A stretch of DNA of 64,000 nucleotides, taken from the NCBI RefSeq assembly GCF_902635505.1, contig NC_045431.1, positions 2,542,001 to 2,606,000 on the forward strand. The letters are read 5' to 3'. The notes below the pieces were generated by a model. That model ran no database searches, was not told the DNA's origin, and saw nothing but the letters and a program-made list of their open reading frames with translations. The stretch is from Sarcophilus harrisii (lineage: Eukaryota; Chordata; Mammalia; Dasyuromorphia; Dasyuridae). The position numbers and the translations under genes were made by a program. This document shows, in pieces, positions 24,425 to 36,367 of this stretch; position 1 is the stretch's first letter, and the number at the start of each line of letters is the position of its first letter.

Positions 24425-24630
24425 TATAATGACTAGGTCGTGCAATGGATGGAGGTCCAAGTTCGGAATCAGAAGATCTGAGTCCCACCTTATTCACTAC
24501 TAATTGTATGACCTTGGTCAATTCACTTGCCTCATCTTGTCATTTGTACAATGGGAACATACTGGAGAAGGCAGTAGCAGACCTCTCCAGTATCTCTGCC
24601 AAGAAATCCGAGGGATTGCGCCGAACTGGA
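24425..24630 (+). repeat. MAR1 SINE
   Basis: 'agatctgagtcccacc', 'cttgcctcatcttgtcattt', 'ctggagaaggcagtagcaga' and 'tctctgccaagaaatccg'. Confidence 0.75.
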
Positions 24631-25079
24631 CAACAGGGAAGAAGACATCATGGTGTCTACGATTCCCTTCTTAGCCAGTCTAGCTCACACTGCCCTTTGT
24701 CTCGTCCCTGAGGTGACGCCATCCCGGGGAGACTGGCCACCCTGATGGGAGAAGCACCCGACACGCTGAGTTCTGCTGCATCCCCTGGGGCACGTGTCAC
24801 ACCGGCAACAGACAAAGCAGTCGGATGCACAGGGAGCCACAGGGAGCCACGTGCCCATCGCTCTTCAGGACCCGAGTCTGGGGGGCAGGTATCTGCAGGT
24901 ATTAGAATGCTCCTTGTAGAGAAGGAATCTTGGGTTCAGAAGGCCTTGTCCATGTCTAGCAGGGGGGGGTTCTTTTTAAAATCATTTTTGTGGGGTCACA
25001 GACCCCTTCTTCAATCTAGGGAAACCCTTCTCAGAACAGTCTTTTTAAATGCATCAATATGTAGAATTTCAAAGACAAC

Positions 25080-25160
25080 CCAAAGACAAAAACCATCGAT
25101 TAAGTACCTCCTATGGACCAGACCCTGGGTTCAGCCTTGGGGATACAAGTCTGAAAACGC
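25080..25160 (-). repeat. L2 LINE 3' end, antisense
   Basis: 'cgattaagtacctcctatgg' and 'cagccttggggatacaag'. Confidence 0.6.
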
Positions 25161-25480
25161 CTCTTATTTTCCAAAGGAGGTGACTGAGTGCTAGGACGTT
25201 GCAAGAGTCCGTAAAGAAGCCTCCTCCTGAGGTGTCATGTGCCAGGACAAGTGCCAGGCTCAGATGAGAAGTGAACCAGCAGAAATCCAATCTGCAGTCA
25301 CCAACCAGGAGTCTTTTTTTTTTTTTAAAGGGAAGGCAAGGCTCTGGGATAGCTCATACCCCATTGAATGGGGAGGAAGTAGTCCCACCAGAGTGGAGGC
25401 AAGGGACCTTTTGGGATGGGATTGTCAGCCCCGATTCTCCACCCTGGCTGCAAACTCCAGGGGTCCCCTTCACGCTAGTT

Positions 25481-25637
25481 AGAAACATCATGGCATAAAA
25501 GGCTATTAAATAAATAAAAAATATTAATTTAGAAAGTGAATTTCCATGTAATATATGAGGATCTGTACTATTTAACATTTTTATTAATGACTTGAATAAA
25601 AGCAGAGATGAGAAAAAAAAAAAGAAACATCATGGCA
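25481..25637 (+). mobile_element. retroposed CR1/L3-like fragment with poly(A) and 15-bp TSD
   Basis: A perfect 15-bp duplication AGAAACATCATGGCA (25,481-25,495 and 25,623-25,637) flanks 127 bp that end in an A run (25,613-25,623). AATAAA at 25,595-25,600 lies 12 bp before the A run. One frame of the insert reads VLFNIFINDLNKSRDE, a CR1/L2-clade reverse-transcriptase motif. It looks like a short polyadenylated transcript carrying a LINE fragment that was retroposed in trans. Confidence 0.75.
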
Positions 25638-25880
25638 GGTGGGAAAAGCACTCAACTCCGTGTCAAGGCCGACGTTCAAGTCCTATGTACACCTGCCACT
25701 GGCTGTGTGATCTCTGGCCTCTCTCTGGGCCTCTTAGCTGTCCAGTTATCCATTCCAGGTCCAATTTCCTACAAGTTGACTGGTTCACCTCCTAAATGTT
25801 CCTTCCGGTTCCAACATTCTCTTGTGTGTGATCCAAGGTTACTCAGGCTGCAATACTTCAGCCGTTCTTGGGGCTCTGGA
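25638..25880 (+). repeat. CORE-SINE
   Basis: 'tgggaaaagcactcaactcc', 'ggctgtgtgatctctggcc' and 'ctgggcctcttagctgtcca' in sense order. Its first bases form part of the target site of the preceding insertion. Confidence 0.55.
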
Positions 25881-26059
25881 AAATGTCAAAAAGGCTGATG
25901 ATGGGCTGCCCGTGTCCTGATGTGCCCCACCCCAATTTGGCCCCATAGCCCCCAGCTATGGTCATGGTCTCTCAGATGGTTTTCCCATGCTCTCCTGCAG
26001 CAATCCCTCCACCAAAGGCCCTGGCGGCCTCTCCGGCTCTGGCGGAGAGTCATTTCTCA

Positions 26060-26430
26060 CTGCCTGCACACGCCAGCTCGCCAGCCTGCCATTCAGTCAC
26101 CTCATCACAAATGGCCTTCCCAGGCTGATCTCCTCTTGGGCTCATCCAAACCTGATCCCTCAGTCTCCTCTTCCCATCTGGCCCTTTTCTGCATTTGTGC
26201 CTTTGCTCACAGGACCATCCCCATGGCTGCAAGTGGCTGATGATCTCTCTCCAGCCCCAGCCCTGGCCCTGGCCTGCCCATGCAGCCCTCCCTTTAAGCT
26301 TTGACTCAGAGCTCCAGTATTTCCTTGTGCCCGAGGCTTCCCCTCCTCCCTTCCTTTCCTCTTCTCCTCTTGGCTCTTGCCCTGGACCTCTCTTTGGCCC
26401 AGTCCCACTTTCTCAGACTTCCCAGATTGC
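26060..26430 (+). mobile_element. L2 LINE, 3' ORF region
   Basis: 'tgcatttgtgcctttgctca', 'gactcagagctccagtattt' and 'cccgaggcttcccctcc' follow the sense L2 order. No intact frame. Confidence 0.6.
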
Positions 26431-26599
26431 TCGGTCATTCTCCCCACGAGATCATGAGCTTGGTGACTCAAGAGCGGGCTCTGTGACTTTGCCTGTGAAC
26501 TCTGTCCCATCTTGGGGATTCTTAATGAATGGCAGATTGAGCCAAAATTGTATTTATAAAGAAAGAGGCAAGTTATGAGAGCTTCATTTCCTCATTTTT

Positions 26600-26720
26600 T
26601 ATCCAACCATCCATCTATTTATCTACTTCTCTATGTATGTATGTGTGTCTGTCTACACAACTGTCTATTTCCACATCTGTGTATCTCTCTGTGTATCTAT
26701 GTATCTGTCCATCTAAAAAC
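26600..26720. repeat. TCTA/TGTA-rich simple sequence
   Basis: Degenerate tetranucleotide tract ('ctctatgtatgtatgtgtgt'). Confidence 0.75.
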
Positions 26721-26811
26721 AAACTCTGAGGGGTCACAAAATAGTCTGGATGAGTCATAAACCTCACAAACAGGCCCAAGTTTAGGAAGTTGTGTCGATT
26801 CTTCTCATCGT

Positions 26812-26895
26812 GAGCTCCTTGAGGGCAGGGACCATGTTTTTGCCTTTCTTAGCATACTATTTGGTACACAGTAGATGCTTAATAAATGCTGCATC
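26812..26895 (+). repeat. L2 LINE 3' end
   Basis: 'gagctccttgagggcaggga' then 'cacagtagatgcttaataaa'. One of the best preserved L2 termini here. Confidence 0.85.
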
Positions 26896-26929
26896 TTCTT
26901 GTTGATGATCATGATGATCTGGCTTCGTG

Positions 26930-27065
26930 ATATTAATCAATTAACAAACAGGCACTTATTAAACACCTATTACACGCTATCCACCATGTTAGGAACTGGA
27001 GATCCAGCCACCAAAAGAACAAACAAAAAGAAACCATTCTTGCCCTCAAGAACTTTACTGGAAGT
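26930..27065 (-). repeat. L2/L3 LINE 3' end, antisense
   Basis: 'aacaaacaggcacttattaa', 'ggaactggagatccagccac' and 'ttgccctcaagaactttact'. Faces the sense copy just upstream, giving a tail-to-tail pair. Confidence 0.75.
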
Positions 27066-27609
27066 GAGGTCCACAATGAGTCTTCACTCCACTGGAAGTG
27101 AAGGGTAACCTTGGAAGTCACAAGGAAAGAAAATATCACTGGAGGGACCAATAATCCGGTGTATAAGTGCCAATATGTGAATTTTCCTTTACCTTTGCCC
27201 TTGAGAGATTTTCTATTTGAAATACTTGAGGTACAGCCTGGAGAGACCCTACAGAAAGACCAAGGTACTTGGCTTGCCAGGTTGGCTGATGGGTGGGCAG
27301 TGCAATGTTAAATGATAATGTAGCTGCTGCTACCCTCCCAGACCAAGAAGAGTGTGGGGGAGTCTGGAACCCAAGACCTGTAGCAGAGACACAAGATGAC
27401 AAATCAGGATCTAGAATAGGAGTCTAGTACCTAATGAAAACCTCATTCACTGGTAAAAGGGCTGGAGGGAAGTTCCTTTTCATAGTATCAAATTTCCTTT
27501 GCTGTCTACTTGATTGAAGTCTTCTGAAACAAGGGCCCCCTTCATCCTTCTACTCTCCTTCTCCCTTTAGGTCCACACACATCCACACTCATAATTCCTT
27601 TCCTTAATT
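27066..27609. other. intergenic, nothing recognised
   Basis: No repeat or gene assigned. Confidence 0.5.
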
Positions 27610-27794
27610 TAGGGCTTCCCACCCTTGGGACAATTTGCCTCCAGGGGGTACAAGAAGCTTGACAGGGGTCAATGTTTCCTTCTGCAAAAATAATCTTTTT
27701 AATATGTTTATATGAATGTTACAATAAGTATTTCATGTTAAATAGGAGTTTATTGAAAGCCAAGATCAGGGAATGAAAAGCTTGGAAACCTCTG
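27610..27794. mobile_element. small hAT-type DNA transposon remnant
   Basis: Ends are imperfect inverted repeats: TAGGGCTTCCCACCCTT at the left and, in reverse complement, CAGAGGTTTCCAAGCTT at the right. The eight bases outside (ccttaatt / acctaatc) match at five positions, as expected for a decayed 8-bp hAT target duplication. Non-autonomous, 185 bp. Confidence 0.5.
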
Positions 27795-28071
27795 ACCTAA
27801 TCATTCCAAGCCCTAGAGATCTGGGAGGGCCCATGGGAGATGGAGAATTTTTGTGTAATAGATGATGTGGCCATAGTACACTGATTATTCTGTATTATTT
27901 GGGGGCAAGGCCTGAGAATAGAAAATGTGAGAATCTGGCTGAGGGTTCAATGACCTAGCAATTTTTCTATTTTTAATTATTTTGGAAGCTTATATCACAT
28001 CAAACCCTAGATGGGCTCTGAACCACACCAGCTTCTATTTTTGTTTCTTTCTGTTTGTTTTTTAAATTCAC

Positions 28072-28171
<100 letters not shown>

Positions 28172-28271
28172 CTCCTGATGGCAGGAAAGTAGAGTCTTTT
28201 GAATGTGCACCTGAAAGGCTCTGGCCCGGTATCTTCACAGTATCCCGTCTGATGGAAAGTTATACATTGTA

Positions 28272-28480
28272 ATAATATTGTTGTTATTCAGATGTCGGGT
28301 CCAACTCTTTTTGCCCCCGTGGACCATGGGGTTTTCTTGACAGACACCAGAGGGATTTGCCATTTCCTTCTCCAGTGGATTGAGGCAAATAGGGGTAAGT
28401 GACAGCCCACAATGATCTGGATTTGAATTTAGATCCTCCTGCTTGAGGGCTCCACCCACTGAGCCACCGAGCTGCCATAT
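28272..28480 (-). repeat. MAR1 SINE, antisense
   Basis: 'ttgttgttattcagatgtcg', 'ggggttttcttgacagacac', 'catttccttctccagtggat' and 'ccaccgagctgcc'. Confidence 0.85.
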
Positions 28481-28734
28481 TCTGTGGTCCTTTACGTCCC
28501 ATGGACTTAATGAAAGTAACAAAGAATTGTGTGGCGACAGTGACCGAGATGCCAGGGAAGACAGAAAGCAGGCGTCACACCCAGCCCGTTCCTGAGTCAC
28601 AGAAGTACAAAATACATCTCAAGTAAGCGAGACGGAACCTGTCATCTTATTACCATATGGAACTTTCACCGGGAAAATTTCCTCTATCAGCGCCCTTGAT
28701 GCTTGTTCTGAAATTTATAGTCTTAGGAGATTGC

Positions 28735-28860
28735 TTGAGTCATCGAGAGGTTGAATAATTGATTAGGGTCACAGAACTAGAAATAGAGACGGAACCTGAG
28801 CTCGGATCATCCTGACAAGACCAGCTCTTTATTCGCTCCATCACATGAGGTAAATACAAA
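28735..28860 (-). repeat. CORE-SINE, antisense
   Basis: 'tgattagggtcacagaacta' and 'gagacggaacctgagctcgg', partial antisense core. Confidence 0.5.
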
Positions 28861-30115
28861 TTTAGGAGCCACCAGCAGCTGGGGAGAAAGGGAGCTCTCG
28901 TGGAGGAGTTGGAGCTTGACTGAGCTTCCAAAGGAATCGGAGATTAGAAAAGAGGGAGAGCAGGGAAGGAGGACATTCTAGGTCTGGGGGCAGAAGCAGG
29001 AGATACTGTGGTGTAATGGACAGGAAGGAGGTGAGTCTAGTAGCATGCAGATTATATGGTGTAATTAATATATATGGAAGCTTAGGCCACAGCCAGATAC
29101 TCCGAGCAAGGAGTCTGTGTTCAGTCTATCTATTCCTTGCCTCCTGGGGTTAACTGTTCCAATTCTATATTAATCATTCTGATTCTGCTTGAGCACATTT
29201 TTCAATTTTATGTAATTGAAATAATCTAATCAATTTTATGGATCTTTTCCAGTCATCTCTATCCCCTCCCCCCCTTTTAATAGATCTTTGTCACGTCCCT
29301 TCTCAATGTTGCTCTTTCCACCCTGGAATCTATCTATTCCTGTAGAAGCAATCATTTTCCTTTTGTCCTTTTGATCATTTAAATAGCCTCTGAGGGGGAC
29401 AAAATGCTGGTCATGATAAAAAGGTGGATGTTTCCTTAGATGTCACAGCAAGAATTATAGTCTCTCAGAGTTGGGAGGACGCCCTAGATTATGTAATCCC
29501 CCAGGACATGGCTGCTGGGGGGCCAGTCCTCCGTACTTGGACAGCTTCAGGGAGGGGAAGTGAAGCATCCTAGGCAGACCCCGCTGCTGTGAGCCAATCT
29601 AATTAACTGTTACTGATACTTCAAAGCTGCTGGGACCCCAGTCCTTTGGTAATCCACTCGTTCCCTTATCACACTTGGCCATGTCCTCCTGTGACCTCTT
29701 TGCAGTGGGTTCGTCCAGAATGCTCAAAGACTTTCTTCAGTTCATTGACCAGGAGCTGACAAGGATCCCTTCATTTTGCAGATCTCAGATCCTCTTGTTC
29801 TCTTCATTTGTGGCAAGGGCAGTTAGGGCCACAGAGACAAGTGGGCTGGCACCCTGGCTCTGCAGGCTGTTCCTACCACTCCCGGCGGCTCCTTTGGTGC
29901 CGGGTGCATCCCTGGAGCCTTTGGGATTGCCCTTCACGTCTCTTGTTCTCTCCACCTTCTTTGCCCAGTAACATTCCTTTCGTATTCTTTGTGCTGTCTC
30001 CGGGACAATTTTTGGCTGAAAGTGTCCACTTCTCCCTCCTCTACCTCCCTGTGGTTTCCACTCTCAATTCTAGTTTTGCCCTCTGAGACAGATAATTCTT
30101 CTAAATCATAGATGG
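28861..30115. other. intergenic, possible L1 scrap
   Basis: 29,180-29,360 is AT-rich and faintly like antisense L1 ('tttatgtaattgaaataatc'). The rest is unassigned. Confidence 0.35.
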
Positions 30116-30382
30116 GTCGGCAAGGGGATGCCATAGTGCACAGAACACTGGGCCCAGAGTCAGGAAGGCTCATCTTCCTTCGTTCAAAGCCGGCCTCAGA
30201 TGCTCACTGGCTCTGTGACCCTGGATCAGTCACTTAATCCTGCTTGCCTCAGTTTCCTCACCTGTAAAATAAGCTGGAGAAGGAGATGGCAAAGTATTCC
30301 AGTATCTTTGCCAAGAAAATCTCAAATGGAGCCATGAAGAGCTGGACGTGACTGAAATGATTGAGCAACAATAAAAAAAAAA
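30116..30382 (+). repeat. MAR1 SINE, full length
   Basis: Complete sense copy from 'ggcaaggggatgccatagtg' through 'gcctcagtttcctcacctgt' and 'gctggagaaggagatggcaa' to 'gagcaacaataaaaaaaaaa'. Confidence 0.92.
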
Positions 30383-32734
30383 AGACCTTTGAGCTATTTA
30401 AAAATGGCTGACTTATTTCTTACTCTCTCCCCTATACCTTCCCAGATTGGCCTTTCTAAGTACGGTTCAGATTTTCTTCATGGGACATGGTTTTGGTTCT
30501 TCACCATTCTGATCGCCTTCCCTTGTACCTACTACAGCTTATTAATATTTCATTCCTAATGTGTCACAGAGAACTTATACAACAACTCTATGTAATGTCA
30601 TAATTTACAGCGTCTCCTTTGGAAGTTATTGTATTGCTTATTGTTTTATATTTGCAATACACTGTTTGGTCCAAATGGAGATCCTAGAGCAACGTAATGC
30701 AACCTTTCAGAAGCTGCTTTATTCAGCAATCCATGTCGCCCGAAGTGAATTCTGGGCAGATGATGGAACCTTTAGGTGTTGAGCCAAAAAAAGGGTTTTG
30801 TCTGAGATGAAGTCACATGGGTCACTCGGCAGAAATTTGGCAATCTCACCTTCCAGGCAAATGGGCGCTGAAAACAAGCCATCTCAGAGGCGGAGAGTGA
30901 AGTCGGGTCTGTGCTCTCCATGGGAAGGAGTGGACGAGGGCTCAGGGGACGAACGAGCCTGCTCCGAGTCACAGTGAAACGCCAAGATATCACCTAGACA
31001 AACGAGTGGCTCCAAAGGGAGCCGGCGCCTGTGAGGGGCCCTGCCTTTCATTGCAGAGGCCATGGAAAAGGAGTGTTTGAATTTTTATGAGCAAGAAATA
31101 AGCCAGTGAAGCAACGCCAGAGGCACGATGGGTCAGGGTCCTGCTGGGCCTGCGCTGGCTTTTTCCACTGGCCTTTTATAAGGGTTTGCTCTGAGATGGC
31201 CTTTGGGGAAGGGGAGCCATACTTAAAGGCAAATATGGGACAAGCCGGCTTTCAGCAGATAGTTCTAACCACTGGTTCAACAGCCGCCATTAGTGCGGCT
31301 GAGAAAGTGGCAGGGTGAGGTTTCCGGCTGAAGGGACTTCCCAGGGAGGACAAGCTGGCACTGGCTACCCAGGAGGGAGCGTAAATGGCCGTGGTCACAA
31401 AAGTCAGGAGAGACTGCCTGAGATCATTCTGGCTACTCTGACCCCCTGGTATCTTCCTGAACCGAATGATCACAGGGCAAAGCTGGCCCCTCGCTACTCC
31501 TTTTAGGGACCTTGGGATTCCTCCCCGGGCCCTCCTGCCTCGGAGGCTTTCTCTCCTTCTGGCCTTTTCAGTTCCACAACTCAGATGTAGAGTTCTTCAT
31601 TTTGACTGGTTCAGACTAAAGTTCTGACCCTCCTCTGGGCAGGAACTTCCTGGCTCCAAATCCCAACCTCTCACTACTTGCTTCTGAGTGCCAGAGGAGG
31701 ATTTTGATCCTGAGAGCCAGAGATCTTCCAGAGATCCCAAATCCAGGGACCCTCTGGGGGCTTAAATAGGCTGAGGCTCCCACCCCAGGCTTAACTTCCA
31801 TTTGAAATGCTTGTTGGAACGTCTCTCGACTTCAGTCTGCAATCCCAAATTAAAGCATGAATTTGTGGCCGCCCATGTCAATCCCTCTGGATCTTTCTGC
31901 CCTCACAACTAGAAGGCTTACATATTGGACCACACGTCCCAGAATCCCATGCAGCTGCTCTCTGAGAGCCTTACTCTGTTTACAAGACCTTTCTTTCTAG
32001 TGTTCTATTACATCCAAACCTTAAAAAATAAATACAGAAAAAAGCAACGTACGCATTTAAAAGTATCTCTAGACTTTAACAAGTACACATTGAAAATTTC
32101 CTTTGTGATGAATACGTACCGTACTTAGAGAAACATGTTCTCGTATCGATGTCATCATAAAAACTCCCAAATGTCAACTGCCTCAAACTGGAGACCTGGG
32201 AGCCATCCTCCCCACGATGTTCCAAGCCTTGGGCAAACAAGATGAAAAGGCTCAGTGCCATATTGGAGGAAGGTCAGCGAGAAGGGGAATGGGGGGAGGG
32301 GGAATAGGGGCAAGGGCAGGGGTGCCATTGATATGAGTTGTTGCCATCAGGTAATCATGGCTGATTGCATGGCAGTGTGGTTTCACTGTCCGCTTGTGCC
32401 AGAAATCAGAGCAGGAGCAAAGGGTGAGAGTTGCGCTGAGACCAATTTGGAGGCTCTCTCCAGTAGAATGAGTTTTCTTAGGAGGCAAAAGATACTTCCT
32501 CATTAGCTGTCTTCAGGAAAAAAACACCCATGCCCAGATGATCATATATTGAACATTTTGTGTTCATTCAAGTGTGATTTAAACAGGAGGATCTCTGGGA
32601 TCCTCCACCTCTGAGATCCTCCGATTTTAGGATAGCTCTGCCAGTAAATAACTGGGTTAGAAGGCTTTCCTTTGCAAAGCCTCAGGCTCCTTATTTGAGA
32701 GGAGGATGAGAAAGCTAGATAGGTGATATCTATG
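30383..32734. other. intergenic, nothing recognised
   Basis: About 2.3 kb free of obvious repeats, the longest such stretch left of SLC2A9. No reading frame above 75 codons. Confidence 0.5.
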
Positions 32735-32870
32735 ATCCCGTTTAAAATCTAACATGTTATTGAGACAATCTAGTCCAATGACCTCATTTAAAAGATGAAG
32801 AAATCCAAGGCAGGAGCAGCAAACTGACTTGCCAGTACCAAGCAAGTAGTAAATAAATAGCAGCTTTCAA
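32735..32870 (-). repeat. CORE-SINE, antisense
   Basis: 'gagacaatctagtccaatga', 'tttaaaagatgaagaaatcc' and 'aactgacttgccagtaccaa'. Confidence 0.6.
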
Positions 32871-33244
32871 TGAAATGACAAAAACAACACATGCTCTGAG
32901 TGTGAAATGCGATTCTATACTGGAGCTTTTCTCTAGGAATTCAGATAGCCCGAGGATATTTTTCTTCATCTTTCTAAATATAAATAAGAAGGTGTGAGTA
33001 TCCTAGATGTCAAAAAAAGGGGGGGGGGTAATGTGCAAATGAAACTCACAGCTTTGGTTTCCTGGAAGGGAGTAGGATGCAGTTGTGAGATTTCCCCCCA
33101 TTCTTCCTGCACACAGTCATCCAGGGATGTGTGCTGTGTTATCTTGATTTATCAGGATGAAACTCTGACGGTACTTAGCTTATGGCCACGTCCACCAGCA
33201 CTTTACTACAGTCGAGTAGAAGTCCTGAGGAGTCAAGGCTGCAG

Positions 33245-33288
33245 GATCTGATACACAGTAGGCGCTTAATCAGTGCTAGTTAACGAAT
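33245..33288 (+). repeat. L2 LINE 3' end
   Basis: 'gatacacagtaggcgcttaa' followed by a decayed tail. Confidence 0.65.
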
Positions 33289-33790
33289 TCTTTTTTCTGT
33301 TATACTTGCTGTTCTATCTCAAAATCAGTTTGGAAAAATCGATATGGATAGTTATTTCTTTCTCTTCTTTTCATATTCAAATCCTCTTGATAGAACTTTC
33401 GAGATTCCAAGAAAACACTGTCTCGAAGGTTTTGGTGCATTTATTCCAAGATTTCTCTCTTCTTTCCATTGTTTATAATGAACATTTCCATATTAGTCAT
33501 GTTGTGAAAGAAAAATCAGAACAAAAGAGAAAAAGCGTGAGAAGGAAAAAACAAACACATTTTTCCAAAGGCAAAAATGATATGCTCCAGTCTGCCTTCA
33601 GCCCCGTATTCTCTCTGAATGTGGCCGGCATTTTCCATCCCAAGTCTATTGGAAATGTCTTGGATCAAGTGTATCGTAGTGGATCATCACATAATCTTGC
33701 TGCTGCTGGGTACAACCTTCTGGTTCTGCTCACTTCCCTGTGCATCAGTTCATGTAAGCAAAAGCTCGCTTTCTTTTATATGAAATCATA
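33289..33790 (-). mobile_element. L1 LINE 3' UTR, antisense
   Basis: 'agaaaaatcagaacaaaaga', 'atatgctccagtctgccttc', 'ggcattttccatcccaagtc' and 'ctggttctgctcacttccct' follow the antisense marsupial L1 3' UTR. A 172-codon frame here is incidental. Confidence 0.8.
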
Positions 33791-34394
33791 ACAGATTCCA
33801 ACTCAGGTTCGCCGATCTCAAATCCACTGTTCTGCTCTGCTGGGTCATCTCTAGTATGGATGCCTCCATTTTACAGAGGAGGGAAATGAAATTCAGGGAA
33901 GTGAAGGAAGGTCCCAAGGGCCTTACTCTTCACTAGTCACCTTAGCTTCTGTTCAGATCAGATCCATGCCGGGGAAGGAAATCACGCCACAGATTTCCAT
34001 TGTCCAATGGCTCTTTGGGCTTTACTGCCAAATGGCAGCTCTTTTGCTCTCCTGTGATTGCTTATCAGAGCATTTCCGAAGTTTTCACTTCTTTTTTTAA
34101 CCATCTACACCATCCATGTCTCCCCTTTTTCCTTTTAGGAGGTGACCTTGCCTCATTCTTTGCCGAAAAAAATTGAGGTCACCGTTATGGATGCTCTCTT
34201 CTTCCCACACCTAAAATCCACTGAGTATCAGCCATCAGCCCCTCGTCTTTTTTCTCTCCTCTGGGAGGAGGTGGCCCTTTCCTTGCCAAGGCCGATCATA
34301 TAATGGAAGCTTAATACCATCTCTAATCTAATTACAACTTCCCTCCTCCTTTCCCAAGTCCACCCTTCTCTCCACTCACAGAGAGTTAAACTCT

Positions 34395-34800
34395 CATAGC
34401 ACCTCATCTGGACTCCTGCAATAGCCTCCTAATTGGTCTCTCTGCATCGTACCTCTGCCCTCTCCGGTTGATCGTCCTGATATTGACCAAGCTGATATTC
34501 CTAAAGCCCAGATGTGATCTTGTCATTCCCCTGCTTAAGAAATGCTTCGGAGATTCCCTGTTGCTTCTAGGCTAAAACACAAACTACTTTGGTAGTTAAA
34601 ACACTTTACCATCTGGCTCCAACCCATTTTTCCAGACTTATCACCTATGATTTCCCCAAATCCACTTTATATTCCAGAGAAAATGGCCAGCTTGCTGCTC
34701 TCCATGCACCATATTTCACCTCCTGTCTTTGGGTTTTGTATCCATGTCTTTCTTCATTGCTGGGTCAGCTCAGGTTTGGCCCTCTGTAAGGTCCGTGGTC
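34395..34800 (+). mobile_element. L2 LINE, 3' ORF region
   Basis: Clear sense L2: 'ctggactcctgcaatagcct', 'taaagcccagatgtgatctt', 'cattcccctgcttaagaaat', 'taaaacactttaccatctgg', 'ttccagacttatcacctatg'. The reading frame is broken. Confidence 0.85.
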
Positions 34801-35204
34801 CACCCCTCCCCTGGCTCATTTGCTTTTTATATATCTAATTCTGATTAGTCTATGTTGACACATAGAGTTTACCTGGACCTCTCTCTGCTTTTTTTCCCTT
34901 CAGTACGCTGTGGGTGAGTGGGGCGCTTTACTTTGACCCCCTCAGGGCCCAATTTTTAAGTACAGCTTAGAAAGAATGATTCTCTTCATTCCAGCTCCTT
35001 TGGGCCTGGGGTTTGTTTAAGGAGGAACTCTGATTTCCACATTTCTGAAGGGAAGGACTTAAAAGGAAGCTTGATCTTCCTGCAGGTTGGAAAAGGTTGT
35101 CTTTCCAAACAAACGATGCTTTTACTTCTGTGAATGCTTGCTTATGGTAAGACTAGAAAGTGGGGGAAAATGAAAAGAAAATACCCTCATCTATCAGCGC
35201 CAAA

Positions 35205-35280
35205 TTAATTCAATTCAATAATTAAGCATCTACCATGTGCCAGACACTGTGTTAAGCACTGCAATAACTAACCCGAGGGC
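35205..35280 (-). repeat. L2 LINE 3' end, antisense
   Basis: 'attaagcatctaccatgtgc' and 'cagacactgtgttaagcact'. Confidence 0.8.
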
Positions 35281-35469
35281 ACTGGGGTTGGGAGTCTGCC
35301 GGTTTTTGGAAATATTCAAAAAGCATCAGAGAAATTAGGGGCAACTACTTCAAAATGAAAGCCTTTGTCTCGGAGTTGCACGGCAAGAAATTATTTCAAC
35401 AAGAAGACTATGCTATACTCTTAAGTCTTCATCTTCTCCCAGAGCATATGTCCTGAGCAAATAAATAAC

Positions 35470-35675
35470 CACTGAGCATAGACAACTGGGCTTGGAATCA
35501 GGAAGGTGTGAATTTAAATCCTGCCTCAAAAACTCATTAGCTGTGCAGCCCTGGGAAAGCCCCCTGACCTCCCTCAACCTCAATTTCCTTACCTGTAAAA
35601 CTGGGATAATAATTATACCTCATAGGGTTGCAGGAGACTCAAATGAGAGTAATACACAAAAATATTTTAACTACT
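35470..35675 (+). repeat. MIR SINE
   Basis: 'cttggaatcaggaaggtgtg', 'ctcaatttccttacctgtaa' and 'gataataattatacctcata', then a 'gagactcaaatgagagtaat' tail. Confidence 0.85.
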
Positions 35676-35679
35676 CCTG

Positions 35680-35765
35680 TTACCACCACCATTACTACCT
35701 CTAACATTGCTACTAATCCTCCCATTACTCCTCCGCCCACCGTTACTGCTGCTGCTGCTACTATA
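35680..35765. repeat. imperfect trinucleotide tract
   Basis: (ACY/TGC-like)n: 'ttaccaccaccattactacc' to 'tactgctgctgctgctacta', adjoining the MIR tail. Confidence 0.7.
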
Positions 35766-36367
35766 TAATAGAGATAGACACATCGCCCATTCGACCAGCT
35801 GGAGCCCGGCAATGATGAAATCTGCTGACTCGGAAGGGAGAAGCTCTCCATCAATGCTCTTCTTTAAGCCAGGGCCAGATGATCCTATGCAAGGGGGCTG
35901 AAGTGGCCGCCTCTGACCAAGATTGTTGAAGTCCATGTTTTAGCTCTTACCAGTTGACATCCACAGGGAAAAACGAGAATTCGGGGAACCACATTCGGCT
36001 CGGGCAAGCACTCCGGAAGGAATTCTTCAGGCTGGCCCGGCACCAACACGACCGCACAGTGGGATGTTGCCAGCCGATACCGTGTCTATCTCGGATCATT
36101 TAAAAAAGTCCAGGCGGCTTTAATTCTTGCGGACAGAAGTCATAGAAACATGACCCAAAAGGCAGCAGGGCCGGGCCTGAACCCATTGGCCTTCTTAGGG
36201 CTCTGAATGCTCCCTGAGGAGGATTCGATGCTTTGCATCTTCTTTACGGTTACAGGAGTAAATTAGATAATGAGATTATCACCTGGTCTCCTTGTCTGCC
36301 ACTGGACAGGCTCAGTCTGAGAAATAAGCTTAGAGAGCAGGTGAGTTACTGTGTCCTCTAGCAATTG
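35766..36367. other. intergenic, nothing recognised
   Basis: GC-moderate unassigned sequence before the minisatellite. Confidence 0.5.

Noticed and set aside
33273-33791. 172-codon plus frame
   Set aside because: Lies within the antisense L1 3' UTR, which is non-coding on this strand.
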